From NCBI GenBank assembly GCA_029204225.1, contig CM055109.1:19789783-19853782 (forward strand): a stretch of DNA of 64,000 bases. The letters are read 5' to 3'. Each line of letters begins with the position of its first letter. Positions within the stretch are counted from its first letter, which is position 1. The notes under the pieces were generated by a model. The model did not search any database. It was not told the DNA's origin and was given only the letters and a program-made list of their open reading frames with translations. The position numbers and the translations under genes were made by a program. Positions 1 to 15,011 of the stretch are shown piece after piece. This DNA comes from Diphasiastrum complanatum (lineage: Eukaryota > Streptophyta > Lycopodiopsida > Lycopodiales > Lycopodiaceae).

Positions 1-120
1 ACATAAGGGGAATAACAGCAACAACAAAAGGTATAATATGTCTCATAGTTGCAGCGAATCGCAATTCTTTTTTTTTTTTGCTTCAGAAATTGTTTTTGAC
101 CTGACATGTATTGGAACCTT

Positions 121-690
121 AGTTGCCTGTTCCGGAACGCATTTGCGTTCCGTTCCGGAACTCGAGCAAAATAAAAATTAAAAAAATATGTATATTTTAA
201 CGAGGGATTTCTGCAGCCAACGACCCAAGCACAAATTCGGTAGCAGGTCTTCTACTTCGCGGGGCTTACGTAGTGTTTTTTCATTTAGTGATGGTCACGG
301 CAAGCAAAGAACTAGTTTTCAGATGGGAAATGAGAAAGATTCTGAAAAAGGGAATTCTACGGATGTCAAAGATACATTTGTTTTCCGCCTGGCTACCCTA
401 AGCAAACCTGAAGCGTCAGTATTTGTGCTTAGGTCGTTTGGTTAGTATGGAAATAAGGTGATTTATCTTGCCTTTGAATGATCTTTAACATCCAGGTAAG
501 CTCTCGAATCTTTACTTTTTGAATCTATGGCTGAAAAGCAAACGGATTACAACGTTCTCAAGTATAATTCCAGTTGTAGCCTCCAACGCTGTGCGCTTGA
601 GCTTCCGTTGTCACACAGCTCTGTTCACAATACCTGTTTTTTTTAATTTAAAAAAAAAAACGTTCCAACCCAAAAGGGTCGGAACGAGTT
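121..690. repeat. Dispersed repeat rich in GTTCCGGAACG palindromes
   Basis: The block opens with several GTTCC/GGAAC words, including the inverted pair GAACGCATTTGCGTTC, followed by an A-rich run. It closes near 640-690 with a long A run and GTTCCAACCC...GGGTCGGAACG. Similar words reappear near 57690-57740 and 58830-58885, again beside A-rich runs, so this looks like a dispersed family, possibly a non-autonomous DNA element. No terminal repeat could be aligned cleanly end to end, so the class is unresolved. A short ORF inside (188-445) resembles nothing I recognise. Confidence 0.35.
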
Positions 691-705
691 TCTAAGATAG
701 GAAAC

Positions 706-893
706 GGACCTATAATATGCTGAAATTGAACTTGCAAGTAGGCTGAAACACTAGAAACACATTCACTCTTAATCCTGTGACCTGAAATGTACTGGAATTG
801 GACCTATAATGTGCTGAAATTGAACCTGAAAGTAGGCTGAAACTTCCAGGAATGCATTTACTCTTAATCGTCTATGTTTTCTCTTTCTAGTGA
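706..893. repeat. Two-copy tandem repeat, period about 94 bp
   Basis: The word GGACCTATAATRTGCTGAAATTGAAC begins at 706 and again at 800, and similarity continues through AAGTAGGCTGAAAC and the ACTCTTAATC block. Copies differ by scattered substitutions. Related wording (CTGAAA, ACTGGAATT) occurs at about 60110-60180, so the unit belongs to a dispersed repeat. Confidence 0.6.
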
Positions 894-1269
894 TACCCAT
901 ATTAAATGTATTTACAATGTCTTTTTCTTTTTTGTGAATTGCAAATCACAACCTGTGAGCGATTTGGGGGTTGCAATTCGAATTGTTGTTCGAATCGCGA
1001 TTCCAGATTCAGGGATGCAACTCTGATATGTCTTAACTAAAAATCAGATACTTAAAATCTGACTAAGTGATAGACTAAGGAAGAAGGTCTTCAAGGCTTA
1101 GACTTGATCAATGACGTACTTGTTTACTTACAAGCATTGCTAGTACCTAGTTTTTCTTAGTGAAGAACCAACTAGCTACTTGAGCTAGCTCATGGAGTCA
1201 CATTGCTCAAAGTCGTAGTGGACTAGTCTTGGAGCAGTTACATAGTCATTGTGAAGAAACTCGTAGATA

Positions 1270-1620
1270 TTTGCAGCTACCTCAGCAGTGAAGGAGATCA
1301 TATGGTTTAGAAGGTTGCTTCAGAATCTGCAATTTCCGCAATCGGCCCTACTACACTTCAGTGCGACAATCAGAGCTGTATCTGTATCGCTCTATCTCTG
1401 AACCCACGAACTCATGCTAGAACCAAACACATAGAGGTTCAATTTCATTTTCTTAGAGAGAAGGTTCAGAACAAGGATGTTGTACTAAGTTACTATCACA
1501 CAGTATGCTGGCTAACATTCTGACAAAACCATTGTCAAGAGAAAAACATTCCACTATGGTAGGATTGTTAAGTCTCAATTTAAATTCAAATTCGTAGTAG
1601 TAAGATTGAGAGGGAGTTTA
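1270..1620 (+). mobile_element. Ty1/copia RNase H C-terminal remnant with PPT
   Basis: One frame gives AATSAVKEIIWFRRLLQNL. A frameshift near 1365 is followed by CDNQS and later TKHIEVQFHFLREKV and ANILTKPL, the standard C-terminal RNase H signature of plant copia polyproteins. The copy is broken by frameshifts. A purine-rich run at about 1605-1618 (AGATTGAGAGGGAG) sits where the polypurine tract should be. No RT or integrase is visible upstream, so this is a 5'-truncated remnant. Confidence 0.75.
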
Positions 1621-3087
1621 ATCTTACTCCTACTCATCCTTTTCACCCCCTTCATCTCTTAAGAAAAATTTCTAGCCACAAAGCTTTAATAGCTTTCGAG
1701 TTCGTGTCTGCAGAAATACAAAGAAACTGCCCACAAGCAGTAATCACCCCTGACCATAACCACCACATAATGGTTTCACCGAAACAAGACACGAAGGTCA
1801 AACGAACGAAGACTCGAAGACGAAGATCCAAAGTTCGAAGACCAAAGGACCTCAAAGGGAAGCCAAAGGTCGAAGGATGACACGAAGTCACGAAACACCC
1901 AAAGACCAAAAGACGGTGGATCTTCACACTCCAAGTACAAAGGAGATCAAGCTAAGTACCAGGAGAACGTCCACCTCCACGGATGCTGAAGGCAATTTGA
2001 GTACTGTTAGAACGTGCCTAACCAGCCGTTCTTGTAATCACTGATTAACTTAAACCTTTTTCTCCCTATCCATATAAACAGATCGAACACGAGAGAATCG
2101 ATAGGAACATCAGATTGGTTGAACACCAATGTGAGCTAGGCATAGAATTGCCAACCGATGTCCAAGAGTCCGCTAGTAAGCGAGACTATCTGATATAGTT
2201 CGCAAGAGACATAGTATCTCTCGCGCCAACGCGTTGGGTGTGTTTGTCACACAACGCTCTAGAAAGGATCATTGATAATGCAGTAGCTGTAATGCACGTG
2301 TTATTTTATCTTGAATGATCTCGAATTTTTGGATGTCTAATTGTTGTCTGTACATGTCTAGTTGTTCATTCTTATTCAGCACACTAGCTCATTCTTGTTG
2401 AATGCTCTAACAAATTTAAGAACGTATGTTAGCAGTGTCTGTCTACACTCTAGAAGATTGTAGATCTGATCTAGAACGCAATAGCCATTAGTCAAGATTT
2501 TTCTGTGAACCGTACGGTTCTGAAAACTGTGGTGAACCGTACACGGTTCTCAAATTCTATGATTTGTGAATAGCAAGAATGTAATAACGGTTGTAAGGCT
2601 TAGCCAAATTATTCCCCAAACTCATACTAGAGGCACAAAGGACCACTCTTAATAGCTGAATCTTGCTAAACTTGGAGGCTATTCTTCTTTTGTCTACTTT
2701 GAGTTCTATGTGTTCTTGAAGCTTCTCTTGGAGAGTTTTCTTGAAGTGTCTTGTGGTTCATGTGCCTAAAATCACATGAGAGCTTTGATCATGCTCTAGT
2801 TTCAGGCCCTATGTATTGAATGATCAATAATCGTGAATAATGATTCCTTACTTTGCCTATTTTGGTGAAGGTTTTCTACTTTTATCTAGTTTCTTGATTT
2901 TTTGATGGTTTTCTTAATTTCTTGTTTTTCCATGCTAATTTGATGTTCAAGAATGAGCTAGATGTTTCAATGCTAAGATTGGTACATGACAATTTATGGC
3001 CTTTATTGTGACAACCTTTAGAAGTGCGGATGTTTTTCCGACCAGTGAAAGTTGCAGCTTCTTTATAACTATTATGTATCTTGACAG
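1621..3087. other. No gene; probable LTR-derived sequence and intron
   Basis: Sequence after the copia PPT probably includes its 3' LTR (a TATA-like CCATATAAAC at about 2070), but the LTR ends could not be fixed. Two palindromes built on GAACCGT lie at 2507-2549. The stretch ends in a splice acceptor (TTGACAG, 3081-3087) of the beta-glucosidase gene, so at least its 3' part is intron. Confidence 0.4.
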
Positions 3088-5937
<2,850 letters not shown>

Positions 5938-6900
5938 CACATGAATTGAACAAGTCCTGTTGCACTTTTAGGTTGTTTGTTTCTCACCGCCAAATCCTTC
6001 GAAACAAACATTCCAAGGAGGTATATATTTTGAGAAATGCTTTGTTGTTCCTTAAATCTTGAATCTGAATGGGAAGGATGCCCATCTCTTGATCATTCTC
6101 AAGCCAATTTTCCACTTTTGGAAGTACTTGCACAAGCTTGAAGCTGATTAATGACAGTAGTTGGATCCAAAAGCATGGTTCCTTCGGACTACCAACTCTT
6201 AGGAGAGGTGAAAGGAAGAGTACAAGGTAGTCTTATTGATCTAACAAATAGAAAGCATGCAAATTCTGTTGTGCTTTCTCTAAATGAATGCCTCGCATTA
6301 CCAGAGGTATGTATTGAATATCTGCTAAGAGTTGCTTTGCCAGAGTCTCTCAAGGTCAACAGCACAGTTTTGAAATTTTTAGGTGAGTGATTGAGAAGTC
6401 CTTTGCTATTAAGAGTCGTGATTACTCGTACAGACTGCTATCAATACAGACTGCTGCAGTTTCCTTCCAAACCTTGGTCCTTTTTTTTAATGTTCACTAG
6501 TATCATATCTGGTGTCTACCAGCTTTTTACCTTAAATTCTCAACATTTTGCCTCAGTGCAAAGAGTTGCAGTTATGGAGTATATATAGCATATCAACTTG
6601 TTTTCAATGGAAAGAACTGGTGTTGCAATAGGCCTCAGCAGAAGTGGGGCTTGTCTCCAAAGCAGCATTGCCTTTTTACAATTTCATCCTACGTCCAAGT
6701 TCAGCCTCTGTGCTCAAAGACAATGGTCATGTGTCAGAGTCAGACCATTGTTCAAGAAAGCTGGCAAAGTATAAGAATGGAATCGGCATCTTTTTTCAAA
6801 AACTGCTTTCATCAAAAACTCATAGGAAGCTGACCTCATTCAACTGGGGTATTTCAAGGTGCAGTTACTTCACTAAATCCTCAAGGATGCCGTGCTCATT
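5938..6900. other. Downstream region of the beta-glucosidase; no gene recognised
   Basis: Holds the presumed 3' UTR of the beta-glucosidase and short ORFs (for example 6151-6390, 79 codons) with no recognisable family. No clear AATAAA follows the stop closely. Confidence 0.4.
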
Positions 6901-7790
6901 AATGTCCGGCTAGCGGAACAAGATCTGCTGAAGCATAGTATGCTTCCCCGAACGGGTAGTAGCAGCCACGTCCAGGATCTTCCACCTTATGTCAGAGCTC
7001 TGCATGAGTGTGATGATTCTCACCAGCATGGCTGCTCTTGTGGTGGAGGAAGGAAGCCTCATGTTGCCATCTGCTTTGCCGAGAATTCTGGCGTCAAGGA
7101 ATCGGACGAGCTCTCTCTGTAGCTACGCGCCCTGCTGGGTTCTTCTGTGGCAGGTAGGATCCGAAGCCCCCGATGATTCGACAGTTGTCTGTGCAGCACC
7201 TAGCTTGGGTTATCGTCCACCCTCTGCTTCGCCACTGACACATGAAGGAAGACGCCCACTTTGCTTGACTTTTTCAAGACGATTTCGTGTCAGGAGTTGG
7301 GTTGATCTACCCCCTTCAAATGATCATCAGGAAGGCTTCGTACTGCAGTGCAAAGGGGCCAGCGTAATAGCTATCGTCTATAGTACGATTCCGATGATAG
7401 CCATTTGCAAGGCAGTTTTCACATTGGTTGATCCCACTTTCAGCTCAAGCCTCCGTGTCCATCGGTGCTAGCAGAAAAACTACACAGTTGTACTCGCACG
7501 GCAAGAAATCAGATAAAGGTTCAAGCGCCCTAGGTGGAGTGAGCACACCTAGCTAACGAGTAAGATTGCAGCACCGTGGAAACGATCGGTGGTATGCTCT
7601 GCAGCTGTGGCTGTTCTCTGACCTTGCAGAAGTGTGTACCTGCCAGCCTGCTTTTGCTTCTGTTAGAATGTGTACTCTGGAAGTCGGGACTAGACCGGGG
7701 TCGGATTGATTTGTGCTTGCTCGTAGCAGGACTCGGGAGGAATCGAGCGTGCAGAATACATTCAATAAGTAGCTATCTTTTAGATGCATT
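6901..7790. other. GC-richer block without an identified gene
   Basis: Base composition rises visibly over the flanks. A 160-codon open frame lies at 6989-7471 (+), but its residue order shows no motif I recognise. Overlapping ORFs in other frames are similarly long, which points to composition rather than coding. Could be a fragment of transferred or older sequence. Confidence 0.3.
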
Positions 7791-10195
7791 GATCAATCAA
7801 GACACTGTATACAAAAACAAAGGGTGAGTCAGATTCACGAATGATGAACTATCATCCAACATATCAAAATAATGAAGGTTTCTTTTTCAATCTGTTGCTG
7901 GAATAACGTGAGTTTCAAAAAAAAAGAACTATCTGAGCTTTATAAACACAAAGCACCATATTATAGAGGATGTATACTTCGTCATTTGATTCCAAATGGA
8001 AAGGACATTGAACGATTGTTGAAGATTATACAAATTTACAAATGCTCCGTGATGAGCAATGACGAAGACAATCGATAGTGGATATTCTATTACAATAAAA
8101 GCTATTTTCCCATGAGCTGAGATTGCATCCAGCCACCAATGACATTGTTATCAGCTGATAGCAAGAAATTATGTGTTGGGTGTTTCACATGAGTTTGATT
8201 GTTTCCAAAATTGCTCACTCACAAGTGAACAAGAAAATGTGTGTCATTGAATAAGAACATATCTAAAGGATTCAGGCTTTTTTCTACTCCCCGTTGCACT
8301 TGAGAGTTGGAAAACGCATATGATGAAGTATCTAAGCTTGCTCACTTGATAAAATGAATAGATCTGTGTTGCTTAGTGCTATTATTGGCACTGTTGCATC
8401 AAGATTTAGCAAACGTGCATGAGCTTTGCATGAACTGTTTTCTATACATGTCAATGGCTTATATATACTAAAGTTGATTCCTCTTGATTTACATTATGAA
8501 GCAATATTTAATGCCGATATTATTATTATTATCGATGAAATGGTTTTGATGATTGTGCAAACCTTACAACAACTTGTGCACATAATAAATCAATTAATAT
8601 CGTATGCCTTATGAATATTTTGTTTTATTCTAATCATGTACAATTATTAGCAATATGTAAACATAGAACGGACACATTATGCTCGGGATGTTTGAATTGA
8701 ACATCTTCGTATTGGAAAATGGCCACTCATATGCATTTGAGTATTCGATTAGACACTCATCAGATACCTTGTACATCTCATTATCGAATTGAATAAACTT
8801 TAAAAACCCGACCATGCAGGAGATTGATGAGACATTGAATAAGCAAATAAACTTAGAAGAACTAATTTTGGAAACTATCAAATCGAGGTGACATTGATAT
8901 GCACATTTTGAAGTAAATGTAAATAAACGTGTTGCACAGAATCCTCCAAGAATATGACATAATGAATGTGCCCATAAAGACAAATGCGTCAAACAACTTA
9001 GAACTCAATCTTGCTTAAAAATCTTTCATTTCATCAATGAGATCAAATTGCAAAGAACACAAAAATTATGATTCTTGCAAGTCTAAATATACAAAATCGA
9101 GTTGTGAACGGAGCGATTGCAACAACCCATGATTTCATACTCAAAACATACCAAAGAAATCAATTCAACTACAATAACAATTTATGCATCTAACAAAACA
9201 ATTAAAAATATTCTCTCGACTGTGCAAAAAATGAGGTATGAATAAAAAAACATATTACAAATGTATGCCTCTTCTCACATTAGTATATAACATCACAACA
9301 CACAAATGCCAAGGCACAACAATCCATGACAACATAATAATTGACATTAAAAAATAGTCTTTTTTTATCTAATCTATGTATTGTTAGATTTAGTCACACA
9401 ACTAAAAATCATATTTATTACATGTAAGTTAACATGAAGATTTTGATCAAAATCGAAAATTTGAATTACACAATTTCGATTCGATTAACAAGGCTGGAAT
9501 TTGGTATGATTGGTCAATGGACAAGGTGTTTGTGACTAATTTAGATCTTCCATATTTGTACATTGACATGACATATGCAAACCATGTACTTCGTTATTTG
9601 TTGCCTCTATTTTAAAACAACAAGAATTTTTTGAGGCTGAAGAGGTACATGGCTTCCATTTTAGTGTATTTGATTTCCATTATAAAATGAATAGTTCAAA
9701 CAAATGATGTCTTTAGCTTTTCAAGATTTGAAATTAGATTTTTTCATTATGAATGATATCAAAATGTCTCACAATTGTTTTAAAAATTGAAAGAGGATGA
9801 CTTACATATCTACCCCTCAACACAAAAAAAATGCTTCTGTTGGATGCATGCAGAATTGAACCTGAACAATACAAAAATGGCTTTCAAAACAACTATACAA
9901 TAATCGCATTCAATATGGAGCAACTTTAAATTATGTTTATTTAGAGCCGTTACAGTCTTTTCTTGTTTGTTTAGAGCAATTTTAGATTTAGGTTGTTGAG
10001 GGTGTATTTAGTTTTATTTGTTTCAGAATAGAGGAGTAGTTTCTTTCTTTTTTTAAGGATTTGTTATTTGGAGTAATTTAAAATCAAATAAATTTAATTA
10101 ATTTGTTCAAAGCTAGCTCAAGTTTCAATCAATTGTAACTTAGGCTCTCTCAACTTGAGTTGTATTTTTAATAGAGAGGCCTCCTAATAATGTGT
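7791..10195. other. AT-rich intergenic sequence, no gene seen
   Basis: Strongly AT-rich with only short chance ORFs on both strands. No splice-bounded exon, RNA gene or retroelement motif could be supported. Confidence 0.5.
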
Positions 10196-10289
10196 AAGAG
10201 GTGGAACCCAAAAGATTATAGAATGGGGTTCACCCACTAGTCAAGAGGTGGAACTCAAAATGTTATAGAATGGGGTTCACTCTTTGTGT
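10196..10289. repeat. Two-copy tandem duplication, period 47 bp
   Basis: The unit AAGAGGTGGAAC...ATAGAATGGGGTTCAC starts at 10196 and 10243 with few differences. No function is evident. Confidence 0.7.
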
Positions 10290-10531
10290 GCACAAATAGG
10301 AGCCTTCTCCACGAGATCCATGGCATGTGTTTATGTACTGAAATGTTGTTGCTCTTTGAATTAAAGATTCTACTACTTGCATTTCTATCCATGCTCCATC
10401 TTCATGAATTTAGTCTGGGTACTGGTGTATGAATGTGCTTTGTTGTTCCTTCTTCTTTCAGGTTTGGTTTGGAATTAGTATCAGGTAGATGTGCAGGGCT
10501 TGGAGGCTGATCCACCGTTGCCGGAGTACAG

Positions 10532-11221
10532 TTCGTCATTACTTTCGTAGTAATGGACTTACCTGAAGCATCAAATGTCTACCGAGTCCTATTGGGACGT
10601 CCATAGTTACGAGTTGCGCAAGTAATTCATAACGCGGGTATCGAGAAAATCACTTTTGAAAATTGTGAACGTGCAGTCAAGGTTGATCCTGTAACTTGGA
10701 CTATCAAACTAGTGGCTCAAAAAGAGGATGATGATTCATCAACAATGGATCATACTTGTGACCTACTAGAAAAAAATTGGGGAGTTCATTACGACTCTCA
10801 AACCGATACTGTCAAATGGAATCAAGCCCTTGCAAAGATTGATTATATAGCAGGTTATATGTGTCAACAAGATAATCAATCAAATTTGAACGAGATTTCA
10901 TTACTGGATCGAACTTTGGATACACCGATTGCTTTTCTACTGAATGTGCTAAATGTAGCTTGGATATCAACGGAGCCAATACCAGATCTGATTGAAGATG
11001 AACTCATTCATGTGAGTCATGTCTTGACTTATGATGACAATGCAGAACTTATTGATGAGCAAATTCTAAATCATATGGATTTGACCAGATTTGGAGTGCA
11101 TAATATTCCTGATGAACCAACAATAAAATCGCTAAAAGCAATCATATTGAAGGAAGACAAGATCACAGGTTCAATGACGAAGAAACAAGCCAAGCAACAT
11201 TATAATACGGTCCTCAAATGA
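10532..11221 (+). pseudogene. Ty3/gypsy protease C-terminus and PR-RT linker
   Basis: The frame from 10532 reads FVVMDLPEASNVYRVLLGRP, the C-terminal LLGRP block of gypsy aspartic proteases, then hits a stop. The catalytic Asp region upstream is missing. An open frame of 169 codons (10712-11221) continues as an acidic linker with no catalytic motif, ending at a stop before the RT. It is a decayed segment of the adjoining pol. Confidence 0.65.
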
Positions 11222-11511
11222 GAAAATTCTTCTCAAATGATTGATTCAAAGAATGTGTCGTTCTTACTGGTGGATAAAGGCAAAGAAAAAGTTGACGAAG
11301 ATTCTTTAAGACAGAGTTCTAGCAAGACATCACCATCCAGGAAGTCTTCACCTACAAAGAAGAGTCTATCTTCTTAGAAGTCATCACCTCCACGATGAAT
11401 TCCTGCTAAGAAGACTAAGCAAAGATCCAAGACAAATCCTTTTGACAAAGAACAAGTAGATGAAGTTCAGCATGAAATGCCCGAGTATTTAAACGCTATA
11501 CACTGGATGAT

Positions 11512-12483
11512 GTGGTTATCATGTTACCCAAAGCATATCGTGAACCTGAAGAACAAGTGGCAGAATTGAAAGATGTTTACAATGGCCCAGCTAGGACACA
11601 GCCTATGAATCTTGCTGGATTAGAAAAACCAAAAAAGATTGTACAAGTTGGATCACAACTTAATCCTGAACAGTTTCAAGTGCTACGAACGTTACTTATT
11701 AGGTATCAAGATTGCTTTGCATGGACTTATAAGGATCTCAAGGGTATGCCGACGTCAGTTATTGAGCATACTATACCTTTAATACCTTATGCAGTTCCAA
11801 AGGTTATAAAGTTCTATCGTCGTAATCCTAATGTTGTAGATCTGATAAATACAGAGCTTCAGAGATTGCTTGACGCCGATTTCATTCATGAGATCGAGCA
11901 TACCGAATGGGTTTCACCAATTGTCATTGTTTCTAAGAAGAATGAGAAATTGAGAATTTGTGTAAATCTCAAGGTCTTGAACAAAGTGACGCGAAAGGAT
12001 CACTTTATGTTACCTTTTACTGAAAGCATTTTGGACCGCCTTGTTGGAGCATAAGCTTATAATTTTCTGGATGGATTTAGTGGATACAACCAGGTCAAGA
12101 TTGCACTTGCAGATCGCCACAAAGCAACTTTTGCAACAGAATGGGACACCTATGCTCACAAAGTAATGCTGTTTGGACTTTGTAATCCACCAAGTTCGTT
12201 CCAAAGAGTAATGCAATTTTCTTTTAAAGATTATCTACAGAAATTTTTTGAAATTTACTTGGATGACCTTGGAGTCCATAGCTCAGATACAGACAGCCTG
12301 GATCGATTGGAGAAAGCATTTGAACGTTGTCACAAGTATCAAATTTTCTTAAATCCAGAAAAGTGCCAGATATGGGTTTCCCATGGAGTTGTTCTTGGAC
12401 ACGTGATATCAAGACATGGCATTGCCACAAATTATTCTAAAATCAAGATTTGTGGATTTGCCACCGCCAACAACTTTTTCTGA
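11512..12483 (+). pseudogene. Ty3/gypsy reverse transcriptase (frameshifted)
   Basis: The 180-codon frame 11512-12054 carries the RT fingers (ADFIHEIEHTEWVSPIVIVSKK, then LRICVNLKVLNK). A stop near 12052 interrupts it. The same domain resumes with FLDGFSGYNQVKIA and ATFATEW, shifts through the 12166-12483 frame and reaches the catalytic box as YLDD at about 12255. NPEKCQ and LGHVISRHGI follow, typical of the thumb and connection. Key residues are thus still readable while the frame is broken. Confidence 0.85.
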
Positions 12484-12595
12484 AGTTTGTGTTTATGGGT
12501 CATGCGAACTATTATCGATTTTTTATTATCTTCTTTGTGGATTTAGCAAGACCTATATACAAACTTACTATTGCTCCTATTTGAAGAGTAGAATT

Positions 12596-12745
12596 AGAAG
12601 CCTTTGAAAAATTAAAAAAGCATTAGCCTCAGCACCGATATTGCGTTCTCCAGATTGGACGATTGAACTTCATGTTCACACTGATGCCCCGAAATATGCA
12701 ATTGGATCAGTTTTGATGCAACTAGATGAATATAAGAACAGAAGA
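12596..12745 (+). pseudogene. Ty3/gypsy RNase H, truncated
   Basis: The frame reads EAFEKLKKALASAPIL and then ELHVHTDAPKYAIGSVLMQ, the first strand and first catalytic Asp of the gypsy RNase H fold. The rest of the domain is missing: by 12778 the sequence has already jumped to the integrase zinc-binding region. An internal deletion is the simplest reading. Confidence 0.75.
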
Positions 12746-12777
12746 GGCAATTGATTCATAAGGCTCAACCTTATTAA

Positions 12778-13939
12778 TTGATTGTAGGACAATTGTATAG
12801 TCGTGGATCAGACAATATTCTACATAGATGTGTTTTACCGCATGAAATATTAGATTTAATCACGTTCTCACATTATGGCATGGTGGGTGGAGGACACTTC
12901 TCTACAGATATTATTGTTCGCAAATCTTTGCAATCAGGTTGTTGGTGGCCTACACTTCATAAGGACACATAAAATTATATTCAGACATGTGATGTTTGCC
13001 AGCGAGCACGACGACCTACTAGATAGAGCTATGAACCCTTACATCTGGTTTTATCGCAAGCGCCATTTGAAAAATAGGGACTGGATTATGTTGGTCCTAT
13101 TCATCCTATCGCGCGAGGATTTCAGGCCCGATACATGATCGTAGCAACTAATTATATGACCAAGTGGGTTGAAGCCAAAGCTGTCAAAGTTGTTGATGCG
13201 AAATCTATGGCCAAGTTTCTTTATAAAAATATTATTATCAGATTTGGATGTCCGATCGAAATTGTCAGTGACCAAGGTACACTTTGTTAGTCAAACAATA
13301 ATGTGTTTATTGGAAGATTTTTTTTATTATACATAGATTTAGTACTCCATATTATCCCAAAGGGAATGGCCAAGCTGAATCTTCCAATAAGATTCTCTGC
13401 ACTATTATGACAAAACAGTTGAAGCGAGTTTGATTGGAAACATAAATTGCAAGCAACATTATGGGCATTCAGAACCGCTTACAAGAGTAGTACAAATCAA
13501 ACACCCTTTCAACTTGTTTGTGGTCAAGATGTTGTCATGCCGATTGAATTTTTTATGCCATCTTTACGCATAGCAGCAAAAGAGCGGTTAAATGATGACA
13601 AGTCTTTACAACTACGTCATGAAGCTTTGCACAAATTATGTGAAACAAGATTGATGGTAGTTCATGCGTTAGCAGCAGAGAAAGCCCGTTGTAAGGCATG
13701 GCATGATCGTCGATTACACAAAAAGAATCTGAAAGAAGGAGATCTAGCACTAATGTACAAAATCAAGCTGATCAAGGAAATTGAAGCTTACTAGTGAAGG
13801 CCCATATAAAGTAAAGGAAATCCTGAACTATGGAGCAATGATTCTTGAACACTTGGATGGAAAACATTTTGATACTCTCATGAATGGCAGTCAATTACGC
13901 AAGTTTTGGCAGCATGCTCCGCCAGTTCAACCAGCATGA
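12778..13939 (+). pseudogene. Ty3/gypsy integrase, multiple stops
   Basis: Starts with LHRCVLPHEI and a HYGMVGGGHFS block, then CWWPTLHKD and CDVCQRARR (HHCC zinc finger). The core shows LDYVGPIHP (first Asp), IVSDQGT (second Asp) and GNGQAESSNK (catalytic Glu). Stops or shifts fall between these pieces. The longest open frame is 13447-13794, covering the integrase C-terminal region (LWAFRTAYKSSTNQTPFQLV). The last readable block ends near 13939. Confidence 0.85.
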
Positions 13940-14024
13940 TCCAAATGATTTTTTATTTTTATTTGTTTTTCAACTTATTGTTTTCATTACTTAATTGTTA
14001 ATTTCTTTTGGAAAAGACAGTGTG

Positions 14025-14041
14025 AAAAAAAAAAAAAAAAA
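14025..14041 (+). repeat. Poly(A) run of about 17 bp
   Basis: An uninterrupted A run lies about 85 bp after the last gypsy integrase codons. It has no visible AATAAA just upstream, so it is probably a simple homopolymer. Confidence 0.5.
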
Positions 14042-14485
14042 GATAAGAGAAACGAAGAAAAATGAGAAAAGACTGATGAGCAAAAGTCAAAAATATCATC
14101 ATAAAAATGACTTGGGAAATTATGTTTTTGGTCATCTTTTGCACAAACTGTGTTTAGAATTTGTCGAGTTTTCAGAAGCAAGATCCACCTCATATATACC
14201 CTTACTGAGTTGGGCGAATGTTCTTTTCACCAGTTGGTACATGTTTTTGGAGTTAGGCAAATGATCAACAATATGCCATTTTGGGAACCTTTGTCGACGG
14301 ATATCATGATCTTTCCTAGCACAAGCATGGTCACTTAGTGGATGACCCTTGCAGAGCCTCTGCTTACTGCAATGGGTATTCATGAGAGAGACTTCTCGGG
14401 GAGAATCAACATGGATTTTATCACTCTTGCCTTCAGTACTTAGAAGCAGGAGTTTTACATTACCTTCCAGAGAGCCACACACAAG

Positions 14486-15011
14486 GTGCGAGTGACTGAG
14501 GCCGCCCTTGCTGCCATAGGGATAGCGTCTGGTACCCAAGCCTCACCGAACCATAAGCAAGCCAAACATGCTATTAAGCCTTATATTGACACTACCAATG
14601 ACCTGCATAGGACTAATGACGACTATCTTCTAGAGGCCATTACTGATCCTGCCATTCAGGCTGCTACTCAGCTCCTCAACAGTTTTCTGATGGTTGGCAA
14701 CCTCAGAAAAGTCCGTATTACTTCTCAAATTTTTCCTTCACACTTTGGCATTCGATCCGAATAAGCCAATGGCGTCAGATAGCATTAAGGATCAGCTGCC
14801 AGTGGCCATATTATATTTCCGTGTAGCAATGATGGGAGGCTCCTGGGAATCTCGATTCACAGCTTGGACAACTTCAAAGTGGATCACCAGAGCCCATCGT
14901 TGTTTTTTGTCGCACAATTTAGATCTCAACACTGCCCGACTTGATTTCATGGAGAAGGTGCAGTATCATTTAATAAAGATTCGACGTGATGCAAATAAAA
15001 GCCCACAGTAA
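14486..15011 (+). pseudogene. Unidentified ORF pair downstream of gypsy pol (one frameshift)
   Basis: Two overlapping open frames, 14486-14764 (92 codons) and 14694-15011 (105 codons), join sensibly if one frameshift lies near 14700-14760. Residue use in both is protein-like, with few chance-type runs. I recognise no family. Position and orientation, about 550 bp after the integrase, would fit the extra 3' ORF that some Tat-lineage gypsy elements carry, but a captured gene fragment is equally possible. Confidence 0.3.

Larger units (their letters stand above)
10532..13939 (+). mobile_element. Degenerate Ty3/gypsy pol: PR, RT, RNase H, IN
   Basis: Domains run in Ty3/gypsy order on one strand: protease tail, reverse transcriptase, RNase H, integrase. 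Each is interrupted by stops or frameshifts, so the copy cannot encode a polyprotein. No gag is visible upstream, and neither LTR could be delimited. The integrase C-terminus ends in a GSQLRKFW block near 13890-13920. Lack of a chromodomain and the long spacer between protease and RT suggest a non-chromovirus (Athila/Tat-like) lineage, an inference. Confidence 0.85.

Noticed and set aside
188-445. 85-codon plus-strand ORF near the window start, considered as an upstream GH1 exon
   Set aside because: Its residues show no GH1 block (no NEP, no barrel strands), and it lies inside a dispersed repeat.
8630-8992. Minus-strand ORF of 120 codons
   Set aside because: AT-rich residue mix, no motif and no splice or repeat support. 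Treated as chance.
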